Shown in pieces: positions 48,280-60,154 of a stretch of DNA of 64,000 nucleotides (its first letter is position 1; every line of letters starts with the position of its first letter). A program made the translations under genes and the position numbers. The DNA is from Anarhynchus alexandrinus (lineage: Eukaryota > Chordata > Aves > Charadriiformes > Charadriidae), in NCBI GenBank assembly GCA_008711295.1, contig VUYV01000020.1, positions 63,558-127,557 of the forward strand, read 5' to 3'. The notes under the pieces were generated by a model. That model was not told the origin of the DNA. It was given only the letters and a program-made list of their open reading frames with translations, and did no database searches.

Positions 48280-50512
48280 CACTTCCTCTTTACCCTTAAG
48301 GTGTGGTTCTCAGTAATAGCAAAGAAAAGTCAAAGATCATCCAGCAATTATGATTTTGCCATTTTTGCAGATGCGCACTGCAGTGTGTGCACTTAGCTGC
48401 ACACATATCTGACTAGGTATGGATATTCTTAGATGTAGATATATTTGTATGTGCAATTTTTTTGGAACTCAGTGTAGATAATCTTTAATTTCTGAAGCAC
48501 ATCTTCATGGATTTCAGAAGGAACTATTGGGTTTTTTTATATCTACTGAAGATCTTTACATCAAAATTGTTAATAAATTCATTAGGTCAATAAGTATGTT
48601 ACCTAACAAATTGATAGAAATACTTTAAAGATATTTGGCAGAGCACTAGACAGAACAACATTAAGTAAAATTGGGATTTTACTTAAAAAATAGTGAAGCC
48701 TAGAAAAATGTTTGCTTATTTATCAGGCAATAATTTACTATTTCGAATAGAATTCTGTATTCATTTACTGTCCAGACACAGTCATGTGTGGAATGTGACC
48801 AAGGTCTTCTAGATCCTTGTGCAATTTATAGTCAGAATTACTGTAATGGGTGGGGTAGTTGCTGCATATAAGGTAGGGATCAGTTGTTGAGCAGTGGCAT
48901 AAACTGTCCTGAATAGCTGTCGTAGTGGTGTATTGCAGTCAACTTGATAGCCAGGGCTAATAGGGCCTGGGGAGGGCAATGGGATGATGTGATGTACTGT
49001 AATGCCTGTAATTGAAATTGATCAAATGTTGACTTTGTAGGGCACCATAACTGTGGGGTTTGCTATGGAATTGTTATTCCTCAGCTTAACTCTTTATTTT
49101 AAATTGGAAGAATTAATTCTGGAAAAGTTCAGGTTCTTTTCTGTTTCCATCCCTCATCTAGTGCGATTTCTCTGATTGTATTAAAAGCTTTGTGATACTT
49201 GTGTATCATTCCATGAAGCCCATGGTTAGGACACAGTAAAGAAGACTCAAATATATGAGGAGTAAACTGTGTGTTTGGGGTGACAGGGAAAGAGAAGGGA
49301 TGGACTGGGGGTGGAAAGGAAGAAAAGTACTGCCACCACTGCAACAGTAGGAGGTTGTGAAGGTCCTGTGTCAGAGGCTTGGCCAAGCCCCTTGGCTTAA
49401 CTTCTTTTTTCTTAACTGTGCTCTTAATCTCTCAAATTCATCATGTCATATTTTCTGCAAAAATAAATCACAATAAGCATATTCATTTTATACTTTTTCT
49501 CCTAGCCTTTAAAAAAGGGGGGCGGGGGAGGGAGTGTGTCTAAAACATTGCTAAGTCTGCTACTCGCATCCCTTTACCATAGGAAGAAAGTGTTCTGTCT
49601 CACTGCAGATAGGATTGTCTGGGATGAGTACCAGTTGTTTTGTATTTCATTCACCTTAGTCTTAAGTTACTGGTCTTGGCTGGTCAGGAGAGTTGAATAG
49701 CAAATCTGGGTATTACCTGAGTACTAAAAATACAGTTGCTTAAGCTTCCTTAATAATTTTATTAATGACTTTTAAATTCTTCAGCAATATATGTGGGCAT
49801 TCAGTCCATGGGACGAAACTAGAGCAACTCTGAAGTTTAATAATAATAATGAGAATTATTAAAATAGCCAACACCCAGTCTAAAATAAATATATATAGTG
49901 TGTCTGTCTGTGAATGTTGGGTTCTGAGTAGCAGCAGTTTCACACTCTCTATCTTATTTTGGCCTGCACTACTTTCTAAGACAGACATAACCAATGTCTT
50001 CAGGCACAAATCATAATATATTTCCAAGCAGGTCAAACCATGTCTCTCTCAGCACCTCACTCACGGGTGATACACAGTTGAAGGTAACTGGATGGTACTT
50101 CTAGGTCTTGAGTCTGTGGCCGTAGCTTAAGGCTGCTGTGGCTACGTGGGAACAAGTTACTACTCAGAAGCAATTAGAGAATTATTTATCCATTTTGGTG
50201 CCAGTGTTGTACCTTACAAGGTGTGAAATGATTCATTATCACTAGTAATCAATGATTTAATAGTTGCTGATAATTGTGATCTACACTAATGGTTGAACCA
50301 AAAAGGTTGAACTGCAGAAATCTAATAATGTTCACTTAAGCAAACAGCACAAGGTTTGGGTGTGTAATGTATTTTAGACATCTTCCAATTTCAAAGGAAC
50401 AATCATACCTGCCAGTTCTGAAATTGAGTCAGTATATAACACTAGACACCTAGACCTAAATACAACAATTTATTTAAATAAGTCTGCAGGTGTCCTTAAA
50501 AAAAGTTTTGGA

Positions 50513-50590
50513 TTTTTGTTGTTGTTGTTGTTCTTTTGTTGGGATTTTTTGGTGTTTTGTTTTGATTGGTGTTTTTTGTTTTTGTTTATT
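50513..50590 (+). repeat. T/G-rich tract with (TTG)n microsatellite
   Basis: Five to six TTG units at 50517-50532 followed by further T and G blocks, in intron 32 about 300 bases before exon 33. Confidence 0.8.
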
Positions 50591-50891
50591 TTGCTTAATC
50601 TCATTTTTGGTTAGTTGCAGTGGTGTTTCATCATGAATACACTTGACTCATCAGGTCATGGTTTTAAGTTGTTGCAGTTTTAAATTGTCAGAGGACAGAT
50701 TTTTGGGGGAAGAGGGGACCAGAATTAGCATGATACCTTAATTCATGGATATTTACGAGACTATTACTGCCTGGGATGGAACTCTAAGCCACTAAGATAG
50801 TTGAGAATAGCCTTGTTAACAGCCTAGAAACCGTAACAAAATCAACTTGATATCTAAATACCTTTCTCTCCTCTTTTTTCTCCCTGTATAG

Positions 50892-51023
50892 ATACACCTA
50901 GTATCACAGCTAAGCTAATTAATGAACAGAAGGAAGATAAAGAAAAAAAGAATTATGAAGAGAAAGAAAAAGTTAAAGCAGAAAATGGATTTCAGGACAA
51001 TTATAGTGTTGTTGTTGCTTCTG
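50892..51023 (+). CDS. BIRC6: BIRC6 window exon 33 (charged insert)
   Basis: 132 bases, phase 1-1, window residues 2132-2175. After DTPSITAKLINEQKED comes KEKKNYEEKEKVKAENGFQD then NYSVVVAS. It is extremely rich in Lys and Glu and lies between the two segments I read as ubiquitin-like, so it probably encodes a flexible or helical insert. Skipping it keeps the frame. Acceptor ctctccctgtatag, donor gtatgg. A run of twelve G lies 50 bases past the donor. Intron 33 (2352 bases) holds that run and an 18-T run at 53095-53112. Confidence 0.95.
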
Positions 51024-51073
51024 GTATGGTTTTTTTCTTCCACCTTCTGAAAAATGGATCTTTTAGACATTGC

Positions 51074-51085
51074 GGGGGGGGGGGG
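51074..51085 (+). repeat. G12 homopolymer run
   Basis: Twelve consecutive G in intron 33, about 50 bases downstream of the exon 33 donor. Intronic G-runs near donors are known binding sites for hnRNP H/F splicing factors; a role here is inference. Confidence 0.85.
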
Positions 51086-53094
51086 AATCATATGTACCAA
51101 CAATTCTTTTTATGAGTAACAACAGTTAGAAAAATTGTAGTGCCCAATTAGTCTAGCTGGCTGTTAGGCAGCAAAGACTGGTTCCTGGTAGAACCGCTGC
51201 CTCTAACGGATGTTATACTTTGACAAATTTGTACCTAAGTGTGTGTGCCAGTGATTTGTTGTGGATGCTGTTGCTAGCGCATTTTACGGGATTTTGTAGA
51301 GACATACCTGGAGCTTGGATTATATGACAATATATTTTTGTGTACTATTACTGTGGTATGGGTGTTACTACCTCTACCATTTTGCAGTGGCTGGTGCATC
51401 AGAGTTTGATCACCTACTCCTACAACGTGCTTTGGAAATAAAAGGATTCATGTACTTTGCATAACAACTGGTGGCACTTTGCTAAAAACTGTCAGATGGA
51501 GATGTAAGCATAAAACCATATTATTCCACTTGGAAACCACAAATACAGGATTTTCTTCCAAAGCATTTGCCTTCTAAAAGCTAATGTGAAGATCCTTCTG
51601 AAATCATTCATGTAAACCCTTCTTGTCCAAAACTGCTGTGGAGGTTATAGATTGTACATAGTAATTTTGCGGTGGTACAAGAAGATTACAGTTCAGATGA
51701 TGGCTGTGGAGGTCGTTAGTCTTTCGGTTTGAAGTTCTGGTGTATGTGTAAGAGGCAGATTAGTGAACTTCCAACTACCCTTTTCCTATCTAGCTTTCTG
51801 CCTTCATTGAGCTACCTCAATTTCATTTACACTTCATCAAGCATGAAGAAGAGATTCTGATTTCCTTTGACTTCTGGCACCAATATTTCTTAAGCTTTTT
51901 ATTTCACTCTAAACTCAAGTGTTGAATAGGGCAGCACTTTCATGGATCTTAGTATACATTTAAAGGAACACAGCTGATTTTTAATTACAGCATCTTTATC
52001 TGGAAAGATATTTGCAGTAGGTGCCACTTCAATAGGGTAAACATGTTTTGGTAAGATCTAAAATATTAATAGGTTCAAGTGAAGGGTTAAAATATGAAGA
52101 AAGAATCTGGGAAGAAAGTAATATGCCAGGCTTGAAGATAGGGCATAGCATAGTCAGCCACGTCTCATCCCAGTTGCATCTCTGATCGTACTGCCTGATA
52201 TAGCCCATTCCCTGTTTAGAAAGAAGCAAACTTACGTTTTTACTTGGTTTTGCTTGTATTTTTTCCAGTTGGGTAGAACAGTTTAAATGTAAACTTAATT
52301 CATTTGCATTTGTTTTCCTGACCTGTTTGTGAAATCTTTTCTTCTTTTGTCTTTATCTTTTTACATATTCTGGGGTTTTGTTAGTGTCCTCAGAGCCTCA
52401 CGCCGCCAGTGTTTAACTTGTTCCTTATTGGTAAAATTAATAGAGAGTAGAGATGGTATTTGGGGCCTGTTATTCCCGAGACAAGCTAGTTTAGTATACC
52501 AAGATTTTTGGAGAATGTGTTGCGTATTATAGCTGCTCGTACTGATCAGCTGGAAACCAGAGTGTATTATAGCATTTTGGGTATGGATGTTGTTAGTTTT
52601 CCAGCTGCTCTTGGCTGATTGTGGGGCAGTAGTTGTATGAGTCTTTGTATATGGACCTGCTGACTTTTTAACTTGATCTGTTACCTGCATAGAAGGGTTC
52701 ATGATATTAGTATAATTTCACTGTACCATAAGTCACGTTAAGCTGTCCCAAAACATGGCAGTCTTGCTGTATAAGATCAGTAAGCTTTTATGTTCTATTC
52801 TGCCTTTTAATTTTCATGTAGTGCTTACTTTAAAAGTTTTCACCTAGGCAACTTTAAGTATGTTTAAAGACACCTTTCATCACATGTGCTATTGTCAGTA
52901 CTGCAGCTGAAGTCACATTCGTAGGCCAGACAAGTGGTTGTTATCTATTGTTTGGCTGCTGAATGTCTGTCAGTTTAGAAATTTTTGCCTTTCTTGCTTT
53001 CAATTGAAAAAAACAACCAAAAAAAGTTTTACTGTGGGGCCCATTGCTAGACAGGTGCTTTAAGTTTAAGAGCAGAATCAGAATATTTTTTGCC

Positions 53095-53112
53095 TTTTTT
53101 TTTTTTTTTTTT
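53095..53112 (+). repeat. T18 homopolymer run
   Basis: Eighteen T in intron 33, about 260 bases before exon 34. Too far from the acceptor to be its pyrimidine tract. Confidence 0.85.
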
Positions 53113-53375
53113 GTTATGGATGATATGATGTAGTACAGTTATGGTTTGGTTTATGTTTGGGGCTCAGGAGGATGTGCAGCCTTGTAACTGTAAAAATGCC
53201 AGGACTATATCCAAATATATTTTATACATGAATGCTATTCTGACATTTAATTTACCAGTCAGTGCTGAAAAGTTTGACTTTCTTTGCTATCGGTGAAGAT
53301 AGTGAGTACATTGCATCTTGGCTAGCTGAAGTTACTAAATACCAGAATGACTTTGAATTTTTACTTCTGTACTAG

Positions 53376-53543
53376 GTTTGAAATCTCAGTCAAAAAGAGC
53401 TGTTTCATCCACACCTCCGCGTCCACCATCAAGGCGAGGAAGAGTGATGGCAGATAAAGTAGGTACCTCTTCCTCAGGAGGAGAATCTTCCAGCAAGACC
53501 ATTAGTGTTCCAGTCTTTCATCTATACCATAAACTTCTACCAG
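53376..53543 (+). CDS. BIRC6: BIRC6 window exon 34
   Basis: 168 bases, phase 1-1, window residues 2176-2231: GLKSQSKRAVSSTPPRPPSR then RGRVMADKVGTSSSGGESSS and ISVPVFHLYHKLLPG. A basic, Pro/Ser-rich disordered stretch (candidate SH3-type PxxP and phosphorylation sites, inference) returns to ordered sequence at VPVFHLYHK. Acceptor tacttctgtactag, donor gtagct. Intron 34 (1913 bases) contains a short AG/CT palindrome near 54110-54142 and no mobile element. Confidence 0.95.
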
Positions 53544-55456
53544 GTAGCTTTAATAACTGTTTTTAAACTTAAAAATCATGGTCTTTTTCAGTGGCTGATA
53601 TGTCATCAGAAAGTAGATGTAATGCTAATGGACATCTTTTATCTTTCTATTGAGCATCTTGAATGTAGAGTGGGGTAACAGCTGGGTAGGGTAACAACTT
53701 TCAACTTGAACAACTTATAACATCATAGTGGCTTGACAAAAATAAGAATTATGCTGATCTTCCCTGAAGTTTAGTTCCTTGTTCCTAAACAAAATCTCAA
53801 AAATGTTTCCACTTTCACTCAGAAATAAAAAGGGGGTGGGTTTGTAAGGCGACTCACATTTTCTTTGACCTGCAAGGCAGAACTAAACTAGTATTTGTGC
53901 CGTGTTATTTTATTGTTCTGAGTGGGCAGCCAGCTTGCATTGCTCTCTGGAAGGTTGATTTACCAGTTCAGGAATATTCTTGGATTCCATACTACTTGTG
54001 TTTTCAAAACCAGCATGTCTGAAGTTAGTCAAGTTTTATGTATAGCAGATATGTACCCACACTTTATCAGCTATCAGGAGAAAGCTTGTGGCAATGTAGT
54101 TGTTGGCGCATAGAGAGAGATCTCTCTTCTATAGAGAGAGATTGGTGTGACTGGAATTCTTAACCTTAGATCAGGGATAAAGAGCAGGAACATGGGTGAA
54201 ACACTTTAATGTTATGTGGAAGAGCTTCTTATCTCTTTCATAGTACAAAACCAAGGAACCAGCTAATGGAATTAAGTTGCAAATTTCTGATCATTTTCAC
54301 CCAATAAAAAACTAACACACAGAATTATTGGCTTTGAGGCTATCCTCCAGCAATTGTTAGAGGGATCATATACTTGGATTAAAATATCTAAAATTGATAC
54401 CGTTAATGCTACTATTTTGGAAAGGAGATCAAAACTCAGTGCCTGTTTCAGTATCTAGCTGGGGAAGGTTCACTGTCCGCTAACAGTAATGTAGACCGTT
54501 CTGTTTTTGTGATCTGGTCGATCACACGTCTTGTGCAACAGCCAGTTGGTACAAAGAGAGAAGGCATGGAAAGCAGAATCAGTGACAGAAAAAAAGGGCC
54601 AGAAAACTTCTTCACTTGCACAATGGGAAGACATTTTTAATTTTCATTTCTTCAGACACCATCTTCCATTGAAGAAACAGGTTGCTACTAAAGACATTCC
54701 TGGAACTTGTGTTACTTGATTAAGCATAGTCAAGATGAAATGGGTATGCTAAGTGTATTATATGATCCCACTTTAAAACATTTCACTTTATATGTAAGTC
54801 CACTTGTTATCAGCGAAAAATTGTTTTGCCTTGAGGGTAACTTGTAATTTCAGGGAAGAACATATTTTTTGTAAACAGCAGAGTGGCCAAAATCTTGATT
54901 TCAGTAATCAGTTTGGGCTGTATTGCATGTGCTTTTCAAGTCTGCCTTGCTGCCGAGAAAAGCATTCCTGGCAATGCCATTCATTTCTTCTTGCTGAGCT
55001 GTGTCCTGACACCAGAGTAGTGAGTATGCTTGGGACTCAGGACTGAAAAAGAATTGCAGGTTTCTTTGGTTTCTACTTTTTTCCACTTTATGTTCGCACA
55101 CCTTTATGCCACCACAATTCAAGTGTGATGCAGGGGTGGGGTTTAATAGTAGGGGACAGGCTTAAAATGCACATCAAATTACAGCCTTAGCCATTTGTCA
55201 AATATGCCAGGTGCTTGGGCTCTCGACACAGAGCTGCCTTAGGGAATGTTGGCATAGTTCTTTGATAGTTGGTTCCAAAGTGGTGGGGCCCCTTTTCCCA
55301 AGAGAACAAATGTTAAAATTAAGGCCTTGGTTTGGAGCCAGATAATATTTAGTCTACTTGGCATCTGTGGTACAAGTAATGAACAGCACCTGGACATGTA
55401 TGTTAAAATAACCCAATCATAATTTTTCTCTCTGACTTGATGCCATTGTTGTTTAG

Positions 55457-55630
55457 GTCAACCGTTACCCGCTGAAATGACACTTGCGCAGCTTCTGACT
55501 CTGCTGTATGACCGTAAACTCCCTCAAGGATACCGATCAATAGATTTGACAGTTAAGCTTGGTTCCAAAGTCATCTCAGATCCAAGCTTATCGAAAACAG
55601 ACTCATTTAAACGTCTTCATACAGAAAAAG
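55457..55630 (+). CDS. BIRC6: BIRC6 window exon 35 (ubiquitin-like module)
   Basis: 174 bases, phase 1-1, window residues 2232-2289: QPLPAEMTLAQLLTLLYDRK, LPQGYRSIDLTVKLGSKVIS, DPSLSKTDSFKRLHTEK. The order helix, YRSIDLTVKLGSKVI strands, then a DPSLSKT turn is suggestive of the second half of a ubiquitin-like fold. The open frame continues past 55630 but the donor gtgagc and exon 36 fix the end. Acceptor gccattgttgtttag. Intron 35 (1859 bases) shows A/T runs only. Confidence 0.95.
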
Positions 55631-57489
55631 GTGAGCATTCTTGCTTTTTCGGTATCTTCCTTTTTAAAATACCTTTATTTTGGACAAAAAATGGTTTTTA
55701 TTTTCTTGGTAAGAAACAGCAGTTTTCTATATTTTCTTCGGTGATGTTCCCAAGCCGTTCTCTACAAGTGCTAAAGTTCGTGGTAAAGAACAAATTCATT
55801 GCCTGTCTTCAGATTGTATCTGTAAGATGCACCAATATAGTTGTTCTGTTTTCACTTTTGTTTTTTCATTGTAGTGTTGTGTATGATATGATTATGATTG
55901 TATAGATACCATGTATTTTTTTACTTGACATGAATACCACTTCTCTGTAGTAAGTGTTTGTGCTGATAATCAGGACTGATTAAATAATGCAGGAGCTGTT
56001 TGAAACCATATGAGTTATAGAAGCCTGGGAAATTTTTTATTGCAACAACTTGGGTACTTAAATATTTCTTGGAAAATGGGAATTATTCTCAAGCCCATCT
56101 AAGCAGGCTTTGTAACTCTAGCTTTTAAAAACATTATTTTTAACATTTTCTAATATGGTCTGTTTCTTGCTACGTTTTTTCCAAATTGCTTGCTACCTAC
56201 TTACTCATAGTTCTGGGGAAAGGGGAGGGAGGAGCTGTATCCCAGGAATCTGTTTGGACATATTTTAATATTATTCCTTTAGGGGAAGGACTTAGAGGAA
56301 TGGGACCTTGAAATTAAGCTAAGGTGATCTGCTATCACCAGCCTGCTGACACAGCATGGAATTACAAAGTTAATCATTCGGCTATTTTAAGACAGGGGCT
56401 TCTTGTGAAAAGTGTTCACTTGATAGATCAATCTCCTTCTAGAAAAGATAAGAAACAGAAGAGTTGAAAAAGAAAAAAGTCTGTTTTCTTGATATCTGGT
56501 CTGAGCTAAGTATTTCATGACTCCATGTAATGGCTGGTTACACACATCTCGCATGCTATTGGGAGGCCTTTCTCTTTCAAATAATATTTTTTTTTGTTTT
56601 GCTGTTTTATTTAAATTCTAAACACATAATAAATATTTTTTTATACAGATTCTTTAGATGAAATAAATTGAATATTCACTGTGAAGTTTGCCTGTGGTAA
56701 TGAGCAGAGGGTTAATTTTCGGCAAAAAGAATTGTGGTAGGATTCTGTATATACAACTTGTGTGCATCGTTGTATACAATGATCGGGTTTTTGTCCATTG
56801 TGCAAGATATTACAGTGCTTAGTCATAAACTGGGAGGATGGAGGCTAGTAGAAAGTTAAAAATAGAGATCTTGATCTTCTTTATGGGGAAGAACAGAATT
56901 AAATTTCACAGCTTTGGCAGAGGGACATTTTGACACCTCACAGAGAGGAGATGTGAGAATGGTAGGTGTGGTGAGTGATAGGTGATAGGACTTTACGGAT
57001 GGTGAGTTAAATGATGGGAAATTGCAAACTAAAAAAAAAAATAATCCATGTTCAGCATTTTTGAGGAAAAAGCAAGACTAATTTAATTAAGGTTATCTTT
57101 CCTTTCTTCAACTATGAACTCTTTATCAGAGAGTAACAAACCTACTCTTATCTTCTAGATGACAGTGTTAAAAAATACCATATTTCCAAAGTTAACAAAA
57201 TTTTGAAGGCATAGATCAAATTCTAATAAAACATAAAATGCTAATAATTAATATGTAACCTGTATAAATAATCCCAAATTAAGACATGGATCTGCCATCA
57301 TCGGTGAAAGGTACCACGAATACTTTTATTTGCTTTTGATACTCTTGTACTGATTCATTTCAGGTTCTTGACTCAGGTTTTGCTTAAGAAAGAACTGCTA
57401 CTTTTGAAGTACATTTCCAAGTGAGGACAAAGAAATAACACAATATTGATGATGCTTTATTAATTTCTTTTACCCCTGTGTTCTTGTAG

Positions 57490-57686
57490 AACATGCAGAT
57501 TTACTGGGACCTTGCCCTGAAGATGAAGCCATCAGTCCTGGGGATGAGTGTATGGACGCAGTGTTAGATGAATCGCTTCTTGAAACCTGTCCCATTCAGT
57601 CTCCACTGCAAGTTTTTGCAGGAATGGGTGGATTGGCCCTCATTGCAGAGAGACTCCCTATGCTTTATCCTGACGTAATTCAGCAA
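57490..57686 (+). CDS. BIRC6: BIRC6 window exon 36
   Basis: 197 bases, window residues 2290-2355: EHADLLGPCPEDEAISPGDE, CMDAVLDESLLETCPIQSPL, QVFAGMGGLALIAERLPMLY, PDVIQQ. An acidic linker precedes helices. The donor gtgagt is a full consensus and could also be read through as VSE, but joining to exon 37 gives the conserved QQVSTPVVTSTT. Acceptor ctgtgttcttgtag. Intron 36 (4394 bases) contains the long antisense CR1. Confidence 0.95.
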
Positions 57687-58159
57687 GTGAGTGAAAAAAT
57701 CAGTGTAGAAAAACATGCTAAGAGTGTTTTGTTTATTTGTTGAAGGACAGTATTTTCCTCATATTTCTCTATGGTTCAGTTTGAGATCTCAGTTATGTGG
57801 GGAAGCTGCTTTAAAATAGGTGAGTGCATAACTCTGCAGCCCAGTCCAGCTATATATGCTGCTTCCCTACACGTTATAAGCTACTTAAGTATCTGTGTCC
57901 GTGTGGAACAAATGCATGAATTCAGTGTCGCTGCTTGCTTCGCTTCTGTTAATTCATAAAAAATCTCAGAGTGTGAAGTAACATGAAGTTGCTGATGTAC
58001 TATAAAGCCATATTCGCTTATCATTTAATTGCTCGCATAAATCATAGAATGGTTTAGGTTGGAAGGGACCTTAAAGATCATCTAGTTCCAACCCCCCTGC
58101 CCTGGGCAGAGACACCTCCCACTAGACCAGGTTGCTCAAAGCCCCATCCAACCTGGCCT

Positions 58160-58603
58160 TCAACACTTCCAGAGATGGCGCTTCTCTGGGCACTTGTTCC
58201 AGTGCCTCACCACCCTCAGAGTTAAGGATTTCTTCCTAATATCTAATCTAAATCTCCCCTCTTTCAGTTTAAAACCATTCCCCCTCATCCTGTTGCTAAA
58301 CTCCCTGATAAAGAGTCCCTCCCCATCTTTCCTGTAGGCCCCCTTTGAGTACTGGAAGGCTGCTATAAGGTCTCCCCGGAGCCTTCTCTTCTCCAGGCTG
58401 AACAACCCCAACTCTCTCAGCCTGTCCTCATAGGAGAGGTGCTCCAGCCCTTGGATCGTCTTTGTGGCCCTCCTCTGGACTTGCTCCAACAGGTCCATGT
58501 TCTTCTGATGTTGGGGGCCCCAAAGCTGGATGCTGTACTCCAAGTGGGGTCTCATGAGAGCCGAGTAGAGGGGCAGAATCACTTCCCTCGACCTGCTGAC
58601 CAC
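58160..58603 (-). pseudogene. CR1 ORF2 C-terminal fragment
   Basis: 147-codon stretch with typical CR1 C-terminal blocks: [79 protein letters not shown] and [11 protein letters not shown]. It ends early relative to full copies. It is out of frame with the reverse-transcriptase block upstream on the same strand. Confidence 0.9.
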
Positions 58604-58636
58604 GTGTCTTGTGATGCAGCTTGGGATACTGTTGGC

Positions 58637-59356
58637 CTAATGGGCTGCGAGCGCACATTGCCAGCTCATGATGAGCTTCTCATTCACCAACACCCCCAAG
58701 TCCTTCTCCTGAGGGCTGCTCTCGATCCATTCTCTGCCCAGCCTGTACTTGTGCTTGTGATTGCCCTGACTCAGATGCAGGACCTTGCACTTGGCCTTGT
58801 TGAATTTCATGAGGTTTGCACAGGCCCACCTCTCAAGCCTGTCCAGGTCCCTCTGGATGGCATCCCTCCCCTCCAGTGTGTCTACCTCACCACACAGCTC
58901 GGTATCATCGGCAAAGTTGTTGAGGGTGCACTGAATCCCACTGTCCATGTTGCTGACAAAGATGTTAAACAGCACTGGTCCCAGTACTGACCCCTGAGGA
59001 ACGCCACTCGTCATTGCTTGCCACTTGGACATCGAGCTGTTGACTTCAATCCTTTGAGTGCAGCTGTCCAGCCAATTCCTTATCCACCTAGTGGTCCATC
59101 CATCAAATCCATGTCTCTCCAGTTTAGAGATGTCATGTGGGACAGTGTCAAATACTTTGCACAAGTCCAGGTAGATGACATCAATTGGCTTTCCATTGTC
59201 CACCAGTGCTGTAACCCCGTTGTAGAAGGCCGCCAAATTTGTCATGCATGGTTTGCCCTTAGTGAAGCTATGTCGGCTGTCACCAATCACCTCCTTATTT
59301 TCGATGTGCCTTAGCGTAGTTTCCAGAAGGATCTGCTCCATGGTCTTGCCAGGCAC
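58637..59356 (-). pseudogene. CR1 ORF2 reverse-transcriptase fragment
   Basis: 239-codon open stretch with the RT core: [20 protein letters not shown] (motif A region), [18 protein letters not shown] (motif B region) and FADD at about 58915-58904 (the catalytic motif C, FADD form). It ends at a stop just after QCALAAH, and the next CR1 block (58160-58603) is in another frame. The two-residue gap in PHDISKLER relative to usual CR1 proteins is from memory. It has no BIRC6 relation; it lies within intron 36 on the opposite strand. Confidence 0.9.
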
Positions 59357-59421
59357 AGAGGGGAGACTGACCGGCCTGTAGTTCCCCAGGTCTTTCTTTT
59401 TTCCCTGTTTAACAATGGGGG

Positions 59422-60154
59422 TTATGTTTCCCCTTTTCCAGTCAGTGGGAGCTTCACTGGACTGTTGGTGAGAACAAGGTCCAGCATGGCACGTCTCCTC
59501 ATTGGCTCCTCTGTCATGTGGAGAAAGAAGTTATCATCGATGCATTTCAGGAACCTCCTGGATTGCTTATGCCCTGCTGTGTTGTCCCTCCAACAGTTAC
59601 TGGGGTGGTTAAAGTCCCCCACGAGGGACCAGGGCTCGTGAGCTTGAGGCTGCTCCTATCTGTCTATAGAGGGCCTCATCCACTCGGTCTTCCTGGTCAG
59701 GTGGCCTGTAGCAGATCCCCACTATAATGTCACCTGTCCCTGCCCTTTCTTTAATTCTGACCCATGAGTTCTCGGTCATCTCCTCGTCCATCCCCAGGCA
59801 GAGCTCCATGCATTCCAGCTGATCATTGATATAGAGGACAGCACCCCGTCCTTATCTCCCCTGCCTGTCCTTCCTGAAGAGCCTGTACCCTTCCATTCTG
59901 ACATTCCAGTCACAGGAGCCATCCCACCACGTCTCTGTGATGCCAATAAGATCATAGCCCTGCAGCCCTGCGCACGTCTCCAGCTCCTCTTGTTCATTCC
60001 CCATGCTGTGTGTGTTTGCGTAAAGGCATTTAAGTTGGGCCCCCAGTGAAGCTGACTGGAGTGGCTGGAATTCCTTTGTGCTGCTCTCCAGGCACTCTCC
60101 TGTTGAACTGCGACCATTCTCCAGGCTCTGGGCATCTATTACTGGTATTGGCAT
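59422..60154 (-). pseudogene. CR1 ORF2 endonuclease remnants
   Basis: Three minus-strand open blocks of the APE-type endonuclease in different frames: 59852-60154 (conserved Asn in YANTHS, Glu in TETWWDG), 59609-59809 (VGICYRPPDQ) and 59422-59622 (GDFNHP, LDLVLTN). The final catalytic S-D-H region is missing because of the internal deletion. Confidence 0.85.

Larger units (their letters stand above)
47212..50891 (+). other. BIRC6: Intron 32, GC-AG class (3.7 kb)
   Basis: The intron begins gcaagt and ends ctccctgtatag. It contains T/G-rich low-complexity tracts (47480-47542 and 50513-50590, the latter with a TTG microsatellite), one undetermined base at 48279, and no mobile element that I recognise. 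Open frames at 47378-47742 and 49129-49386 have no identifiable product. Confidence 0.85.

Noticed and set aside
49129..49386. 85-codon minus-strand open frame in intron 32
   Set aside because: No recognisable family and nothing to support transcription. A frame of this length is expected by chance in 64 kb.
50513..50590. Regular TTG units as a CRISPR-like or structured array
   Set aside because: No spacers or conserved repeats. It is a simple microsatellite in a vertebrate intron.
58439..58990. 183-codon plus-strand open frame
   Set aside because: Antisense to the CR1 reverse-transcriptase and C-terminal blocks. It has no independent support.
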